Translations under genes and position numbers: made by a program | Shown: positions 23,691-34,562 of the stretch, piece after piece | Numbering within the stretch: position 1 is the stretch's first letter | How the letters are laid out: the number at the start of each line of letters is the position of its first letter | NCBI GenBank assembly: GCA_036346205.1 | Contig: JARFJB010000403.1 | Location: forward strand, 1 to 64,000 | Source of the DNA: Vesta saturnalis | Taxonomy: Eukaryota > Arthropoda > Insecta > Coleoptera > Lampyridae | Length of the DNA: 64,000 nucleotides | Direction of reading: 5' to 3' | Notes under the pieces: generated by a model | Databases searched by the model: none | The model's input: the letters and a program-made list of their open reading frames with translations, nothing else | Told to the model about the DNA's origin: nothing

Positions 23691-23949
23691 AAAGAGAGGG
23701 TTGAATTTAAGTGCTTAAAAGTTTTATATTTTGAATGAAAATTATTTATTACATGTATTACATAATGTAGTAGATAACTCTCGTAGACTAAATTTGTTTT
23801 TTTCCGAACTCTATTACTGCGGTTTTTTTTCTAGCGTTAAAAACTTTCGTTTATTCAGAGACATTTTTATCGAATACCGCACATAAACTAGGGGTGGGCG
23901 ATATCGCAAAATTGATATCAAAGTTTAATATTAAAAAAATATCATATCA

Positions 23950-24408
23950 ATTTGATATATCAAAATATCAAACTATCAAAATATCAAAATATCAAAATAT
24001 CAAAATATCAAACTATCAAAATATCAAAATATCAAAATATCAAAATATCAAAATATCAAAATATCAAAATATCAAAATATCAAAATATCAAAATATCAAA
24101 ATATCAAAATAGCAAAATATCAAAATATCAAAATATCAAAATATCAAAATATCAAAATATCAAACTATCAAAATATCAAAATATCAAAATATCAAAATAT
24201 CAAAATATCAAAATATCAAAATATCAAAATATCAAAATATCAAAATATCAAAATATCAAAATATCAAAATATCAAAATATCAAAATATCAAAATATCAAA
24301 ATATCAAAATATCAAAATATCAAAATATCAAAATATCAAAATATCAAAATATCAAAATATCAAAATATCAAAATATCAAAATATCAAAATATCAAAATAT
24401 CAAAATAA
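23950..24408. repeat. subterminal (CAAAATAT)n array, left
   Basis: About 57 tandem copies of an 8-bp unit, nearly all CAAAATAT with a few CAAACTAT and one CAAAATAG. Because 8 is not a multiple of 3, all three frames translate as KYQNIKIS-type repeats without stops; these are not genes. Confidence 0.95.
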
Positions 24409-24475
24409 CTAGCATTTATTAGAAACAAAACACAAAAAAGAAAAAACTACTGGAGAATTCAAATAACATTACTAC

Positions 24476-26257
24476 TTAGTTAATAAAACTTGTAGACATA
24501 GTCTTTGTGGGATGCCAAAGTTGTTCAGCATGTTCCCCCGTCAAAGACGATCTTTGGTCCGACACTATTCGTCCAGCCCTACTGAACACTCTCTCCGATG
24601 GGACGCTTGTGCCCTGAGAACAAAGGTACTTTTGGGCCAGCAAGCTCAGTTTGGGGAACTTGCTTTTGTTCAACTGCCACCAAGACATAGGATCATCATC
24701 CACATATATTATGTCAAGGTTCAAATATTGTTGGATCTCATTTCGAGGTTGCATGTTTTTATTTTCCGGCGAGTTGATACTAAAAATAGCGCTGAGGCCT
24801 CCGCTGCTATTGGAATTCTGACGTTTACTAATGTGCGTTCCAAATTCTTCACTTTCACCAGTAGACTCCATTTCTCTTGAGATACTCGCAATTATTTCGT
24901 CCTGTTCTTCCACTTTGAAGTATTTCAACTTGAACCGAGGGTCGACGAACGAACATTTCTTCAAGAACGAATTTGTAGCTGCTTTCTGAACGTATCTCTT
25001 CGACATGTAATCCAAAATTTTTTCCATAAAATGATGTTTTAATTCAATTGAAGTATAATCGATACATGTCTCTTCTATATCAATAGCTGATGAGAGTATA
25101 CTTTCCAATTTGTAATACAACGGCAGAATACAAGAGGCTGTAACGTGAAATTCACCAGACATGTTGGTAGAAACGGTTTCTATTGGTTTCAACACGGCAA
25201 TAATATCTTGCAAAACATCCAGCTGTAATTGATCCAAAATTAAGTGTTTATACTTTCCTTTCTGATACTGCTGCAGCAATGACATAAGAGCCACATTTTG
25301 CTCAACCACTACAGTTATAAGCTTGAATAAGGACCACCATCTTGTTTTGCAATAGGATGGTATCTTATGTAGCGGTAAATTGTAGTGTTCCTGAAGGTTT
25401 CTTAGCTCCCGATTGACTTTAACACTGTGAGCGCAAAGGTTGTGTATCTCCTTAATCTTGTCCAGAATGTCCTTAATTTTGGACAACTCAAATGCTTGAG
25501 CCACTGCAGTATTCATGGTGTGACCAAAACATGTAATGTGCTCGATATCGGTGATACCTTTCGTTTCAACTTGAACCGATTTTACAATATTTGGCCCGCA
25601 GTCCGTTGTTATAGACACTCGGTTATTCTCAGTTATCCCCCAATCGGCTATCAAGTCTTCAAGGATCTCGGCGAGGTTTATTGCGGTTTGATCACTGGAC
25701 ACTTGAATACAATTCAAGCATGCTTTCTTCATTTTCCAGTCTTCAATGAAATGTACTGTGAGTGACAAGTATGCCTCATTGGCTACAGAAGTCCATACAT
25801 CTGTAGTGAATGAAACGAAGTTACATTTACTCAAGGCCGATTTCACTCTCTTCTTCGTTTCTAGATACAATTTAGGCACAAGAGATTCCGTAAGTTTCTT
25901 CCTCGATGGCAATTTATAAGCAGGCCTCAATGTTTGTACCAAATGTTTGAATCCTTCCCTTTCAACGATATTATACGGAAAGCTGTCCACTGCAACGCAA
26001 TATGTCACAGCTCTGTCAATCTTTTCAGACTGTCTTCGGTCGATAGTGTCCAGCGTGGGCTGATGGTAAGCCCTCTTCCACAGTAGTAAAGAAGGGCTCG
26101 AAGTAGAAGGGCCGGGAGCATTCTCAGAATTCTGAGTACGTTGAACAGAAGAATCATTAGTTTCAGAAGATTCGGTGCATGACAACGATTTCTCCTGAAG
26201 ATGCAAAACTCTCCAGTTGAGAATTCTCGTCCATGTATTCTTGATCTTGGTAGTCAT
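24476..26257 (-). CDS. hAT transposase (ZBED1-like), main exon
   Basis: An uninterrupted 593-codon reading frame, the longest in the window. In order: LPSRKKLTESLVPKLY, the first catalytic acid in FVSFTTDVWTSVANEAYLSL (about 25790), the second acid in VSITTDCGPNIVKSV, the CxxH box in ITCFGHTMNTAV, CKTRWWSLFKLI, and the C-terminal hAT dimerisation domain with PKLSLLAQKYLC and SVPSERVFSRAGRIVSDQRS. A polyadenylation-type context lies downstream toward the array. The BED zinc finger expected at the N-terminus is on a separate upstream exon (29479-29668). The acceptor is probably TTATTATAG just before the ATG, but joining it to that exon gives a one-base frame mismatch, so either another site is used or the copy is frameshifted. 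Openness suggests relatively recent activity. Confidence 0.85.
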   Translation of the reverse strand: MTTKIKNTWTRILNWRVLHLQEKSLSCTESSETNDSSVQRTQNSENAPGPSTSSPSLLLWKRAYHQPTLDTIDRRQSEKIDRAVTYCVAVDSFPYNIVEREGFKHLVQTLRPAYKLPSRKKLTESLVPKLYLETKKRVKSALSKCNFVSFTTDVWTSVANEAYLSLTVHFIEDWKMKKACLNCIQVSSDQTAINLAEILEDLIADWGITENNRVSITTDCGPNIVKSVQVETKGITDIEHITCFGHTMNTAVAQAFELSKIKDILDKIKEIHNLCAHSVKVNRELRNLQEHYNLPLHKIPSYCKTRWWSLFKLITVVVEQNVALMSLLQQYQKGKYKHLILDQLQLDVLQDIIAVLKPIETVSTNMSGEFHVTASCILPLYYKLESILSSAIDIEETCIDYTSIELKHHFMEKILDYMSKRYVQKAATNSFLKKCSFVDPRFKLKYFKVEEQDEIIASISREMESTGESEEFGTHISKRQNSNSSGGLSAIFSINSPENKNMQPRNEIQQYLNLDIIYVDDDPMSWWQLNKSKFPKLSLLAQKYLCSQGTSVPSERVFSRAGRIVSDQRSSLTGEHAEQLWHPTKTMSTSFIN

Positions 26258-26526
26258 TCCTATAATAATTGACGATCAGTATTAATTAGACTGTAAATAA
26301 TTGAAAATGTAGGGTATGTACAGGGTGATTCACCGAGATGGCCTATTAAAAAAATTTCAACTTCTCGTTGAAGTACAATTTTGAAATTTGGTATACGGCT
26401 ATAATCGATTATGGCGAGTCTTTGTAAATTATTTTCAAGATGGCGGTGTTTCTGCTTATATCAGAAACTAATGCACGTTCTTGCTTTACTTGTTGAAATC
26501 ATACATGTAGGAAGGAAACGGCAATA

Positions 26527-26528
<2 letters not shown>

Positions 26529-26579
<51 letters not shown>
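26529..26579. repeat. (TA)n microsatellite
   Basis: About 50 bp of TA inside the mariner-like element nested in the hAT intron. Confidence 0.93.
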
Positions 26580-26582
<3 letters not shown>

Positions 26583-28840
26583 ATGATCGAATTTGACTAA
26601 ATTTAAATTTGAGGAAATAAATAATTTAACAAATTTTAACTGTGAACCGGACTAGCTCAATCTCAAATTGGGGATAGGGATCAATGTATTTAGTTGAAAA
26701 TTTAATTTATTCTGGATGTGTAAGTATATTTATATGAATTACACTTTACAAAAATTACCACAAATGTATAAGAATGAGTCTGAATATAATTTACTTTCAA
26801 CGCATGCGTTGTAACGTAATTGAGTGAAGTTAACAATGTCAAAATTGTCCAATAATAATTCTGAAATTTACTGTTTACGTCTACAATTAAATTTAGAATA
26901 TGAAAATAATTTAAAATTTTGTTCACTTTACCAGTATTTATACAAGTAATTGTTTGAAATTCTATACCAATACATATACCTAATAAATAATAATTTGCAG
27001 GAAATTTACCAAATAAATGTCCACAATAAATAGGGTTATATAAAAAAAAATGTGACTCACATATACTGCTTCCAATACAAATTGATGTCTTCGAGTAGTT
27101 CTAAATTTTGATGCAGGCACTTTCCAATCGATTCTAGTTGTTACCGTATACACCTAGGCTGTTGACCGGTACTCGGATTGTCGATGACACCAACTTCCAA
27201 AAACTAATGATGTTTTCTTCCAAATCGGCAATACTCCAGTCACTTATTTTATTTTGGTAAAGTTTTTATTTAAATAAATTAAAGCTTAATGATTGGTATC
27301 GTTTAAAAAAAATTGTTTAAATGTTATCCAGAATTTTGTTATAATATCACTTTTATTTTTAGCTGCCGGATCAAATTTAAATTATTTAGAAGAAATTGTA
27401 CCCAAAAATAAAACACAAATAACCAAATAAATGTGATTTTAATTTGGTAGAATGAAATCAAATTACGTTTGATAACACGAAAACTCTTTACAAAATCGTA
27501 ACACAAATTAACTCGTACAATAATATTTTCCGAAACGACCAGGTATCGGAGACCGAACTATTTAATTTAATCGCCGGTATAAAAAACAATTGCTCTCGAA
27601 TATTTTCTTCGTTAAATATAACTTTCTTTACGATGATTAAATTAGGTTATGAAAACTTACTTTTTACACAAATGCACAACACTGCTTTAACCTTTTTTTC
27701 AACTTTAAACAAATTCTAGAGAGAGAGTACTTCCAGGGCAATTCCTTTTTATACCTTTCTGGTTGTTACTAAAAATTCAATTTTTTTTCAGCCATCTTAC
27801 CTATGTAACTAAGGCTCTGATTGGTGGATACATTTTAAAATTTGGACTAAAATCGAAATTTGGCCATAACTTTCTTATACATATACGAATTTAAAAACTA
27901 ACAACAGAAATGAAAACTACATAAAATTTCGAACAAAAGGACACCTAACAAGCTATGGTTTCTAAAAATAATATGCGAAATCACTTAATCCAAATTGAAT
28001 TTGCTTATAACTATCCAAACTTACAAGCTACACTTAAAATAATTACATAAACGGAATCCTGAGAAAATTTTACATAAGAACACATACTTTTAGTGTTAGA
28101 AATCTCAAATTTAAAGAAATTTTAAGTTTATACCATAATATTCTGAATTCACCTCATATTTCACAAAACTTTGCGGTGAAATGCATTGTATCCTTTTAAA
28201 AACTGTGAGATACTGAGAAAGAACACCTATTAATTGCTTTAAGAGCATAATTAAAGCCTAATAATATGAAAAAACTATAAATTTATGCAAAAAACCTAGA
28301 AATTATAGCATAACCAAACTTAAATCTAAAATAGCACATGACTTATATTTAAAAATGTTTTCATCACTCAAAATGTTATGTTAGAGGTTTGTAAAACTTG
28401 TCTTTCTTATTTTCACTGTTCATTTCTAATGCATTAAGTCATATAGTGTTGCATTAAAAAAGTCCCATCGTTTAACACACTTACTGAAATTTTCATTATA
28501 AACATGTATATAACTACGAATGTCTTTACGTTAAATTGTTCTCTGCATTGTTCTTGCTGTTAAACTTATACCACAATGTTCGCAACAGAGTTGCTTACCG
28601 AAATATGTGAGTAAAATGTCTAATATGTCCAATTTATAACCCTTTTATGAAATTTTTACATTTCCTGCATTCTAAAACTATTTACACAATATCCCTAATA
28701 TAATCCTAGCTATACAATTTATGTTTAAACACCTGTAAAGTGATCACTTGCCAAAATACCCTCAAAAAATACGGCAATTCAAACTAACATATCCTCATAT
28801 GACACGCATCATAAACACACAATTTGCCCACATTAAAAAA
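26580..28840. other. no gene seen, interior of nested element
   Basis: AT-rich sequence with no recognisable domain on either strand. Confidence 0.5.
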
Positions 28841-28984
28841 AATTCTACGGTGTTGATAAAATGGAAAAACCTCTCTTAAAAATTAAACGGATAACAGCAA
28901 ACAAAGCCAATGAAATGACGGTATTGAGATATTTTAAGAAATGCTTCGACAGGCCTAGACTTCTCGTATTCGTCAGTTCAAAGA

Positions 28985-29203
28985 ATTTTGTATCGTCACC
29001 AATTGTACCCTTACTCTTTTATAAGGCTTCAAAAACAGGGCTCCCAGATCGCCCCTCTAGATTTCTATCTGTGGAAACGGATTAAAAAGTTAATCTATGC
29101 AATGTCAGTTGAAAAAGAAAATGATTTGCGAGTTAAAATCACCAATGCACTTGCACCTCTCCGGCCTAAAAAAATAAGGCCGGTGACGATGACGAGTCAC
29201 TGA
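28985..29203 (+). pseudogene. mariner-like transposase, C-terminal fragment
   Basis: APLDFYLWKRIKKLIYAMSV followed by EKENDLRVKITNALAPLRP resembles the third-acid box and following helix of mariner-like transposases (SPDL.PLDF.LWG..K). The box is only partly kept (SQIAPLDF). Nothing of the first two acids survives. Confidence 0.55.
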
Positions 29204-29478
29204 ATCGAGCAGGGGGACTAATTGCATGACGCTGTTTATTGTTTAATAAAAATCTATATTAAAGGATTTGTATTGAGCAGGAAATGCATTTGTCATTATA
29301 ATTATCTGTTGAACTTTTACTATAATTTAATTTGATGTTTGATTTGATTTAATTTAATTGATCATCTTGGTAAATCGCCCTCTATATTATATTATAAACC
29401 TGTATATAGGTATGTATTTCATTACGATTGTAGTTTGTTAGTTACGAGTTACGAGTACGACCATACGAAATTACTTAC

Positions 29479-29668
29479 GTTTGATGGTATTTAGTTTTCT
29501 CCAATTCATAGTATTTGGATGGATGACGATTTTTCAAATACGCTTTAAGATTTGTGGTGTTTCTCCCGTGCACAGATTTTCCACATAACTTGCAAACCGC
29601 ACAGGCAGAAAGAATACCAGACCCAGAAGACGCAGAGTTCGCGTTTTTCTTAAAATATTGCCAGAGCA
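29479..29668 (-). CDS. BED zinc-finger exon of the hAT transposase
   Basis: Minus strand: LLWQYFKKNANSASSGSGIL, then CAVCKLCGKSVHGRNTTNLK and AYLKNRHPSKYYELEKTKYH. This is a BED finger (W..F, C..C, TTNL..(H/Y)L, H), the DNA-binding domain of ZBED1-like hAT transposases. It ends at a consensus donor, AC|GTAAGTAATT (intron begins at 29478). Upstream the frame closes at a TGA, so either an earlier exon or a mutation supplies the start. It lies about 3.2 kb from the main exon because a mariner element sits in the intron. Confidence 0.7.
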
Positions 29669-29709
29669 AACTTCATGATATAGTTGTGAATGTGATCCGT
29701 CTGTCTCCA

Positions 29710-30695
29710 CAGTTAAATCAAAACGAACTTGACACGTTGGAATCGTAAAGATTACTGTCCTGTTAAACTTGGACTGTTCTGTAATAAGTACATTTAAACG
29801 CACACTAAGCAGTGCAGCATCCTTGTTTGGTTGGGTTTACCGCCGCCGCGCAGGTTGTGCGGATAACAGAATGAGATGGGGCTGAAGGGAGCATCCTAAA
29901 AACTTCTCTCTAATTCTGTTAAGAATACCTAATTAAAAACTAACTACTTGGATATATAGGTACATACGGTAACGTAGTACTTAAACTGAATAGCGATTTT
30001 CATCTAAAAGCAATTTAATTTCTTCATAAATCCCCGTAAAACGAGCAGTTTGTTTGAATTTGAAAATAACAAATGAGGTACAAAGGTAATTAGTACGTTC
30101 ATGTACATTTGAGCAAGTGAGGAATGAAATGATGTTCCGTTCCGTTCCGAGAATTGAGAAAGATTGTTGTTTCCATTGTAATATTAAATAATTTAATTTG
30201 CTTACCCAGATTAATATTGCTGTTCCGAGAATTCAGACTCGACATATGCGTTCTTTTAATTTAGATACACCACGAACTAATATGATCAAATCTCCATTAT
30301 ACCATTGAGTAATCAATGGGTAGCTTGTTCAATCCATATTATTACTATGGTTTAATCTTACATGTGATATTTTGTGACCAAAAAAGGGTTATTATTTCTT
30401 GTTTTAGAAATAGGTTTGCAGACGCAGTGATATGCTTTCTTGTTCTGTTTTTATTGTTATACCGTTATGATGATGCTAAAATATATGTAAAGGGAAGTTT
30501 AACTTTTGAATATTTTCGATCACTATTGTAATGGGTTAATAACAACATTTTTTTGAAAATTTTGTTATCTAATTAGAATTATTTATTTCGTAGATAACAT
30601 TTATTGTATAATTTTGTGAACTATTGCTTTTGTTTCCTGTAATTAGGCACCTGCCTGTTGGAAATAAATCTGATTATTATCTGAAATAATTTAAC
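29710..30695. other. no gene seen, hAT interior
   Basis: Noncoding sequence between the BED exon and the right-hand array; presumably promoter and 5' untranslated region of the transposase (minus strand). No promoter motif can be claimed. Confidence 0.45.
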
Positions 30696-30699
30696 ATTT

Positions 30700-31010
30700 T
30701 GACATTTTGATATTTTGATATTTTGATATTTTGATATTTTGATATTTTGATGTTTTGATATTTTGATATTTCGATATTTCGATATTTCGATATTTCGATA
30801 TTTCGATATTTCGATATTTCGATATTTCGATATTTCGATATTTCGATATTTCGATATTTCGATATTTCGATATTTCGATATTTCGATATTTCGATATTTC
30901 GATATTTCGATATTTCGATATTTCGATATTTCGATATTTCGATATTTCGATATTTCGATATTTCGATATTTCGATATTTCGATATTTCGATATTTTGATA
31001 TTTGGATATT
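30700..31010. repeat. subterminal (CGAAATAT)n array, right
   Basis: On the plus strand about 28 copies of GATATTTC between short runs of GATATTTT. Read inward from the right TIR the unit is CGAAATAT, one base different from the left array's CAAAATAT and in the same orientation relative to its end. The flanks at both sides of the array carry the left-type unit. Confidence 0.93.
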
Positions 31011-31124
31011 TTGATATATCAAACCATCAATATCATATCATATCATATCAATATTTTGATATTTGATTTGATATATCAAAATATCGCCCACCCCTACACC
31101 CAACATCCCTAACTATTTGTGAGC

Positions 31125-31225
31125 AGTAATCCAACCTGGGTCTACCCCTACCTCTCTTCTTCCCGATTTCAGCAACTAATATTACGCGTACTAATCCTTC
31201 ATGTCTCATGAGGTGTCCTTTTCAT
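31125..31225 (-). pseudogene. non-LTR retrotransposon C-terminal fragment
   Basis: Minus strand: GHLMRHEGLVRVILVAEIG then KKRGRGRPRLDYCSQI. The GH.MRH......GKR.RGRPR motif is the conserved tail of many insect non-LTR ORF2 proteins. The hAT element lies immediately to its left. Confidence 0.68.
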
Positions 31226-31229
31226 TTCA

Positions 31230-31395
31230 AACTTATATACAACAATTTTGTTTTTAGATTATTAATACGTGTCCGTGAATTCTCATTGTATGTAAGTAAA
31301 TTCACCATAAAATTATCTATAAAATACATTATATAATAGAAATTTTAATTCTTAATATTTTTGGTTGTTACGTCAACTGGTAAAATATAAAAACG
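31230..31395. other. no gene seen
   Basis: Short noncoding spacer between a non-LTR tail and the ZMYM1-like hAT. Confidence 0.4.
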
Positions 31396-31399
31396 TAGG

Positions 31400-34300
31400 C
31401 CTTTTAGGCGCCCGAGGGCCAAAAAGGCCTATAGGTACGTATAGGCTCCTACGGCTCCAGTAACCAGATATCATACACTCGACGATTATGAAGTGTCGAA
31501 ATTTTTCTTGAGTAGATATTATAGAAATTATCACTATTTCTCTCGCATGGTTTCTATTCGCGCTTTTTTTTAGAAAAAAAATATATGTGGGAAGAACCCG
31601 TGAAAAAAACACCTAAGTGGTACGGAAAAACGTAAAAAGCGGCTAGAGCAACAAAACAAGCGTGATGAAATATTAAAGAAGACACAAAACCTTTTCCAAC
31701 TCGGATTTAGTCGCCAATCAACGGAAAATCAACCTTCACCCAGTACGTCCGAGTCTGCAGCGTCCGCTACCCAAACTACGGCGGACCCAGTGGAGATTCC
31801 TTGCGAGTGTTCCAAACGGAGTAACCAGGATCAAGAAACAGCTACTTTTACCGGTGCAACGAAACGTGAGGCCGAGGCCGAGGTCCAATTACTACACCAA
31901 AACGTAGTCCACCTAGGAGTAGAATACCAGAATGACATCGGCTTATGGCAAAATATTACCAACGAAAAACAAGACTTTTGGTGTACTAGAGATCCTAACG
32001 AATGTCAACACTTTGAGGGTGATTTTTCTGCTTCAAGCCGACAATACGAGGATAGCAAAAGATTTTTTTCTCAATCAATGTTTTTTCGCAAACATATAAG
32101 TGGTGGTAAAATTAAACGGGAGTGGCTCATGTATTCTCCATCTACTGGAAAAGTATACTGTTTCCCACGTGTTCTTTTTGGTGGTGCTCAAAGCCAATCT
32201 CAATTTCGAACAGGATTCTCTGATTGGAAAAATGCATCGTCTAGAATTCAGTCTCATGAAAATAGTGACTTACACCGAGAATGTGTACAGACATTGATTC
32301 GTAGACGGCGTATTCACGGCCGAATTGACACCTCTTTGAGAACCACATTCAACAAAGAAAGAGAATATTGGCTGAAAGTTTTACAAAGAGTGGTCTCAGT
32401 GATTAAATTTTTATCATCCCGTGGATTGGCATTTCGTGGCGATGATGAAATTCTTGGTTCTCAACGTAATAGCAACTATTTGGGAATTCTAGAATTACTC
32501 TCGGAGTACGATCCGTTCCTTAGTTCGCATTTGGCCAAATATGGTAACGTTGGAAAAGGATGACAATCATATTTGTCTTCAACAGTTTGCGAGAAACTTA
32601 TTGAAATATTGGGAAGTAAGGTTCTAAAATTCATTGTTAATGAAATTATTGAAGCCAAATATTTCTCAATAAGAGTCAATTCGACACCAGACATATCTCA
32701 TACCGATCAGTTGACTGTAGTGCTGAGATATGTTTCGTCAAATAGAGAAGTAACCGAACGTTTTCTTACATTTATTTCTATCGTAAGTCACAAAGGAGAA
32801 GAACTAGCTGCTACAATTTTAAATTTTTTAAATCAATATAATATTGATATAAAAAATGCGAGAGGTCAGTCTTACGATAATATTTCAAATATGTCTGTTA
32901 TAATGGTCTGCAGGCGCACAATACATTCCATGTGCAGCGCATTCACTAAATTTGGTTGGAGTACGTGCTGCGGAGAGCTGCATTGGAACAATCTCATTCT
33001 TCGGATTTGTACAATTTTTTCTCGGCGTCAACTCATCGCTGGGCAATTATGATCAAGAACCTCGAGAACGAAGATGAATGTAAACAATCCTCGTCTTTAG
33101 TTCTGAAAAAAGTGTCCGATACGAGGTGGTGCGCAAGAGCCGATGCGACTAAGGCTTTGTCAAAAGGCTACAAGAGATTTCAAAAAGCTCTGCAGTCTAT
33201 CGCTAACGATGAGACTCAAACATCGCAAGTGATTTACGAGGCTAGATGTCTATTAAAGGATTCCGAAAAAAAAGAAAATGCCGTTATGACAAAATTCTTG
33301 GCTGCCATACTGGATCGAATCAATAGTGCCAGCATATCTTTACAAAAACCAACTATTGAACTTCGAACAGCAGTCGATCTTTTGAAATCGCTTTTAGATT
33401 TTTTGCTTTCACAGCGAGAATTATTTGACGAGTACGAGATGAAGGCAAATGAAAAAGCTAATACCGAATACAGTGATAAAAATCAGCGTGTGCGATGGAC
33501 GAAAAGGCATCACGATGACGGAGCTGCAGAAAAATTTGTGCTCAGGGGAAGAGAGAAGTTGAAAATTGAAACATATTTGTCAGTACTAGACCTGTATGCA
33601 GAATTGTCACGGCGACTAGAAGCTTATCGGGAAATTAACTCTCTGTTTGGATTTCTAACAGATTTCTTGACAAAGTCCAACGACGAAATTAAAGAGGCTT
33701 GTATAAAATTCTATGAACATTATTCCGAGGACATTGAGCCTGAGTTTATAAACGAGATGGTGCAGTTCAAGTACTTCATCTTACAATTGGAAGATGTGGG
33801 GAAAGATAACATTATACCTGCCGAGGAATCGTTTAAATTGATTTTTGAAAATCAACTTTCCCTAATGTAATGATAGCGTTGCAAATATATAGAAGCCTAA
33901 TGATATCAAACGCCACAGGTGAACGAAATTTTTCAAAATTAAAATTAATAAAAAACTGTCTTCGTTCAACAATGTCTCAGAACCGTTTAAATTCATTGTC
34001 AATAATGGCCATTGAACATGATGTATTACAAAAAGTCAACTTACAAGACGTTTTAAACGATTTTGTTTCTAAAAAAGTTAGAAAAGTTAATATTTAAACT
34101 TATTCTACTTTTCATAAACAATAAATATCTTAACATTTTCCAATTTGTAGTTCACAAAACTATGCTTTCGTTTATTGTATTTGATTGCATTTGACAAGAT
34201 TAAATTTAAAATAACTGCGTTAGTCTCATTCCTCTTTCCTGGCCCATCATGAAACTTGGATCAACACTTGTCTATAACCTATTCATGAAGACCATTTCAA

Positions 34301-34532
34301 TAAAGCTAACGAGTCAGATAAGGTGATGCTGCAGCACCAAGTCAAAGTAACTATGTTGTTGCAATATCACATGAGACATTGAAGTAACAGGATACCCATA
34401 CCTGGAGTCGATCATCTGGAAGTTACTCACATAATCACATACCTACATCAACTTGAAAAAAACCTAATTCCATTGCCTTGGGGCCCGGACAGGGTCGTTT
34501 CCTAGGGGCCCGGACAGGGTTAATCCGGCCCT
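31400..34532 (+). mobile_element. ZMYM1-like hAT DNA transposon
   Basis: The right end at 34532, read inward, is CAGGGCCGGATTAACCCTGT, the CAGGGCCGGATT-type terminus common to ZMYM1-like hAT elements. A duplicated block (ggggcccggacagggt, 34482-34521) lies just inside. The left region (taggcgcccgagggcc near 31408) resembles the sub-terminal part of the same family, but the actual left tip is not recognisable. Confidence 0.65.
31613..34097 (+). pseudogene. hAT transposase, ZMYM1-like (TTF zinc finger), broken
   Basis: N-terminal SGTEKRKKRLEQQNKRDEIL, linker, then a TTF-type finger region (KREWLMYSPSTGKVYCFPRV then TGFSDWKNASSRIQSHENSD). A stop at 32561-32563 is followed by EIIEAKYFSIRVNSTPDISH (catalytic D region) and NARGQSYDNISNMS. 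Here part of the conserved linker is deleted and two frameshifts occur (32905-33030; IPCAAHSLNLVGVRA is readable in a third frame). The middle reads SDTRWCARADATKAL. The C-terminal dimerisation domain is SNATGERNFSKLKLIKNCLR then LSIMAIEHDVLQ, ending at 34097. About four lesions in otherwise well-kept sequence. Confidence 0.87.
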
Positions 34533-34562
34533 GGCCTTAGCGCAATAGATTTAAGCTTTTGT

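Larger units (their letters stand above)
26321..29382. mobile_element. decayed mariner-like element inside the hAT intron
   Basis: The left end CAGGGTGATTCACCGAGATG (after TA at 26319-26320) pairs with the right end which, read inward, is GAGGGCGATTTACCAAGATG (before TA at 29383-29384). The intron without this insertion would be about 150 bp (54 bp on the acceptor side plus 96 bp on the donor side). The interior is AT-rich with one transposase fragment at 28985-29203 and a (TA)n run at 26529-26579. Confidence 0.68.
23889..31096 (-). mobile_element. hAT DNA transposon with subterminal 8-bp arrays
   Basis: 7.2 kb. Both ends read TAGGGGTGGGCGATAT inward (23889 and 31096), the usual hAT-like CAGGGGTGGGC type. 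Just inside each lies a long array of 8-bp units (23950-24408, 30700-31010). The interior holds a ZBED1-like transposase on the minus strand with an intron that received a mariner insertion. I see no convincing 8-bp target duplication (acataaac left, cacccaac right). Confidence 0.85.

Noticed and set aside
23950..24408. Long KYQNIKIS-repeat reading frames, and the array as a possible CRISPR or coding repeat
   Set aside because: An 8-bp perfect tandem array leaves every frame free of stops; no spacers exist, and the array lies just inside a hAT terminus.
23881..31104. An 8-bp target duplication for the 7.2 kb hAT element
   Set aside because: Flanks acataaac and cacccaac agree at only three of eight positions, so I do not claim a duplication.
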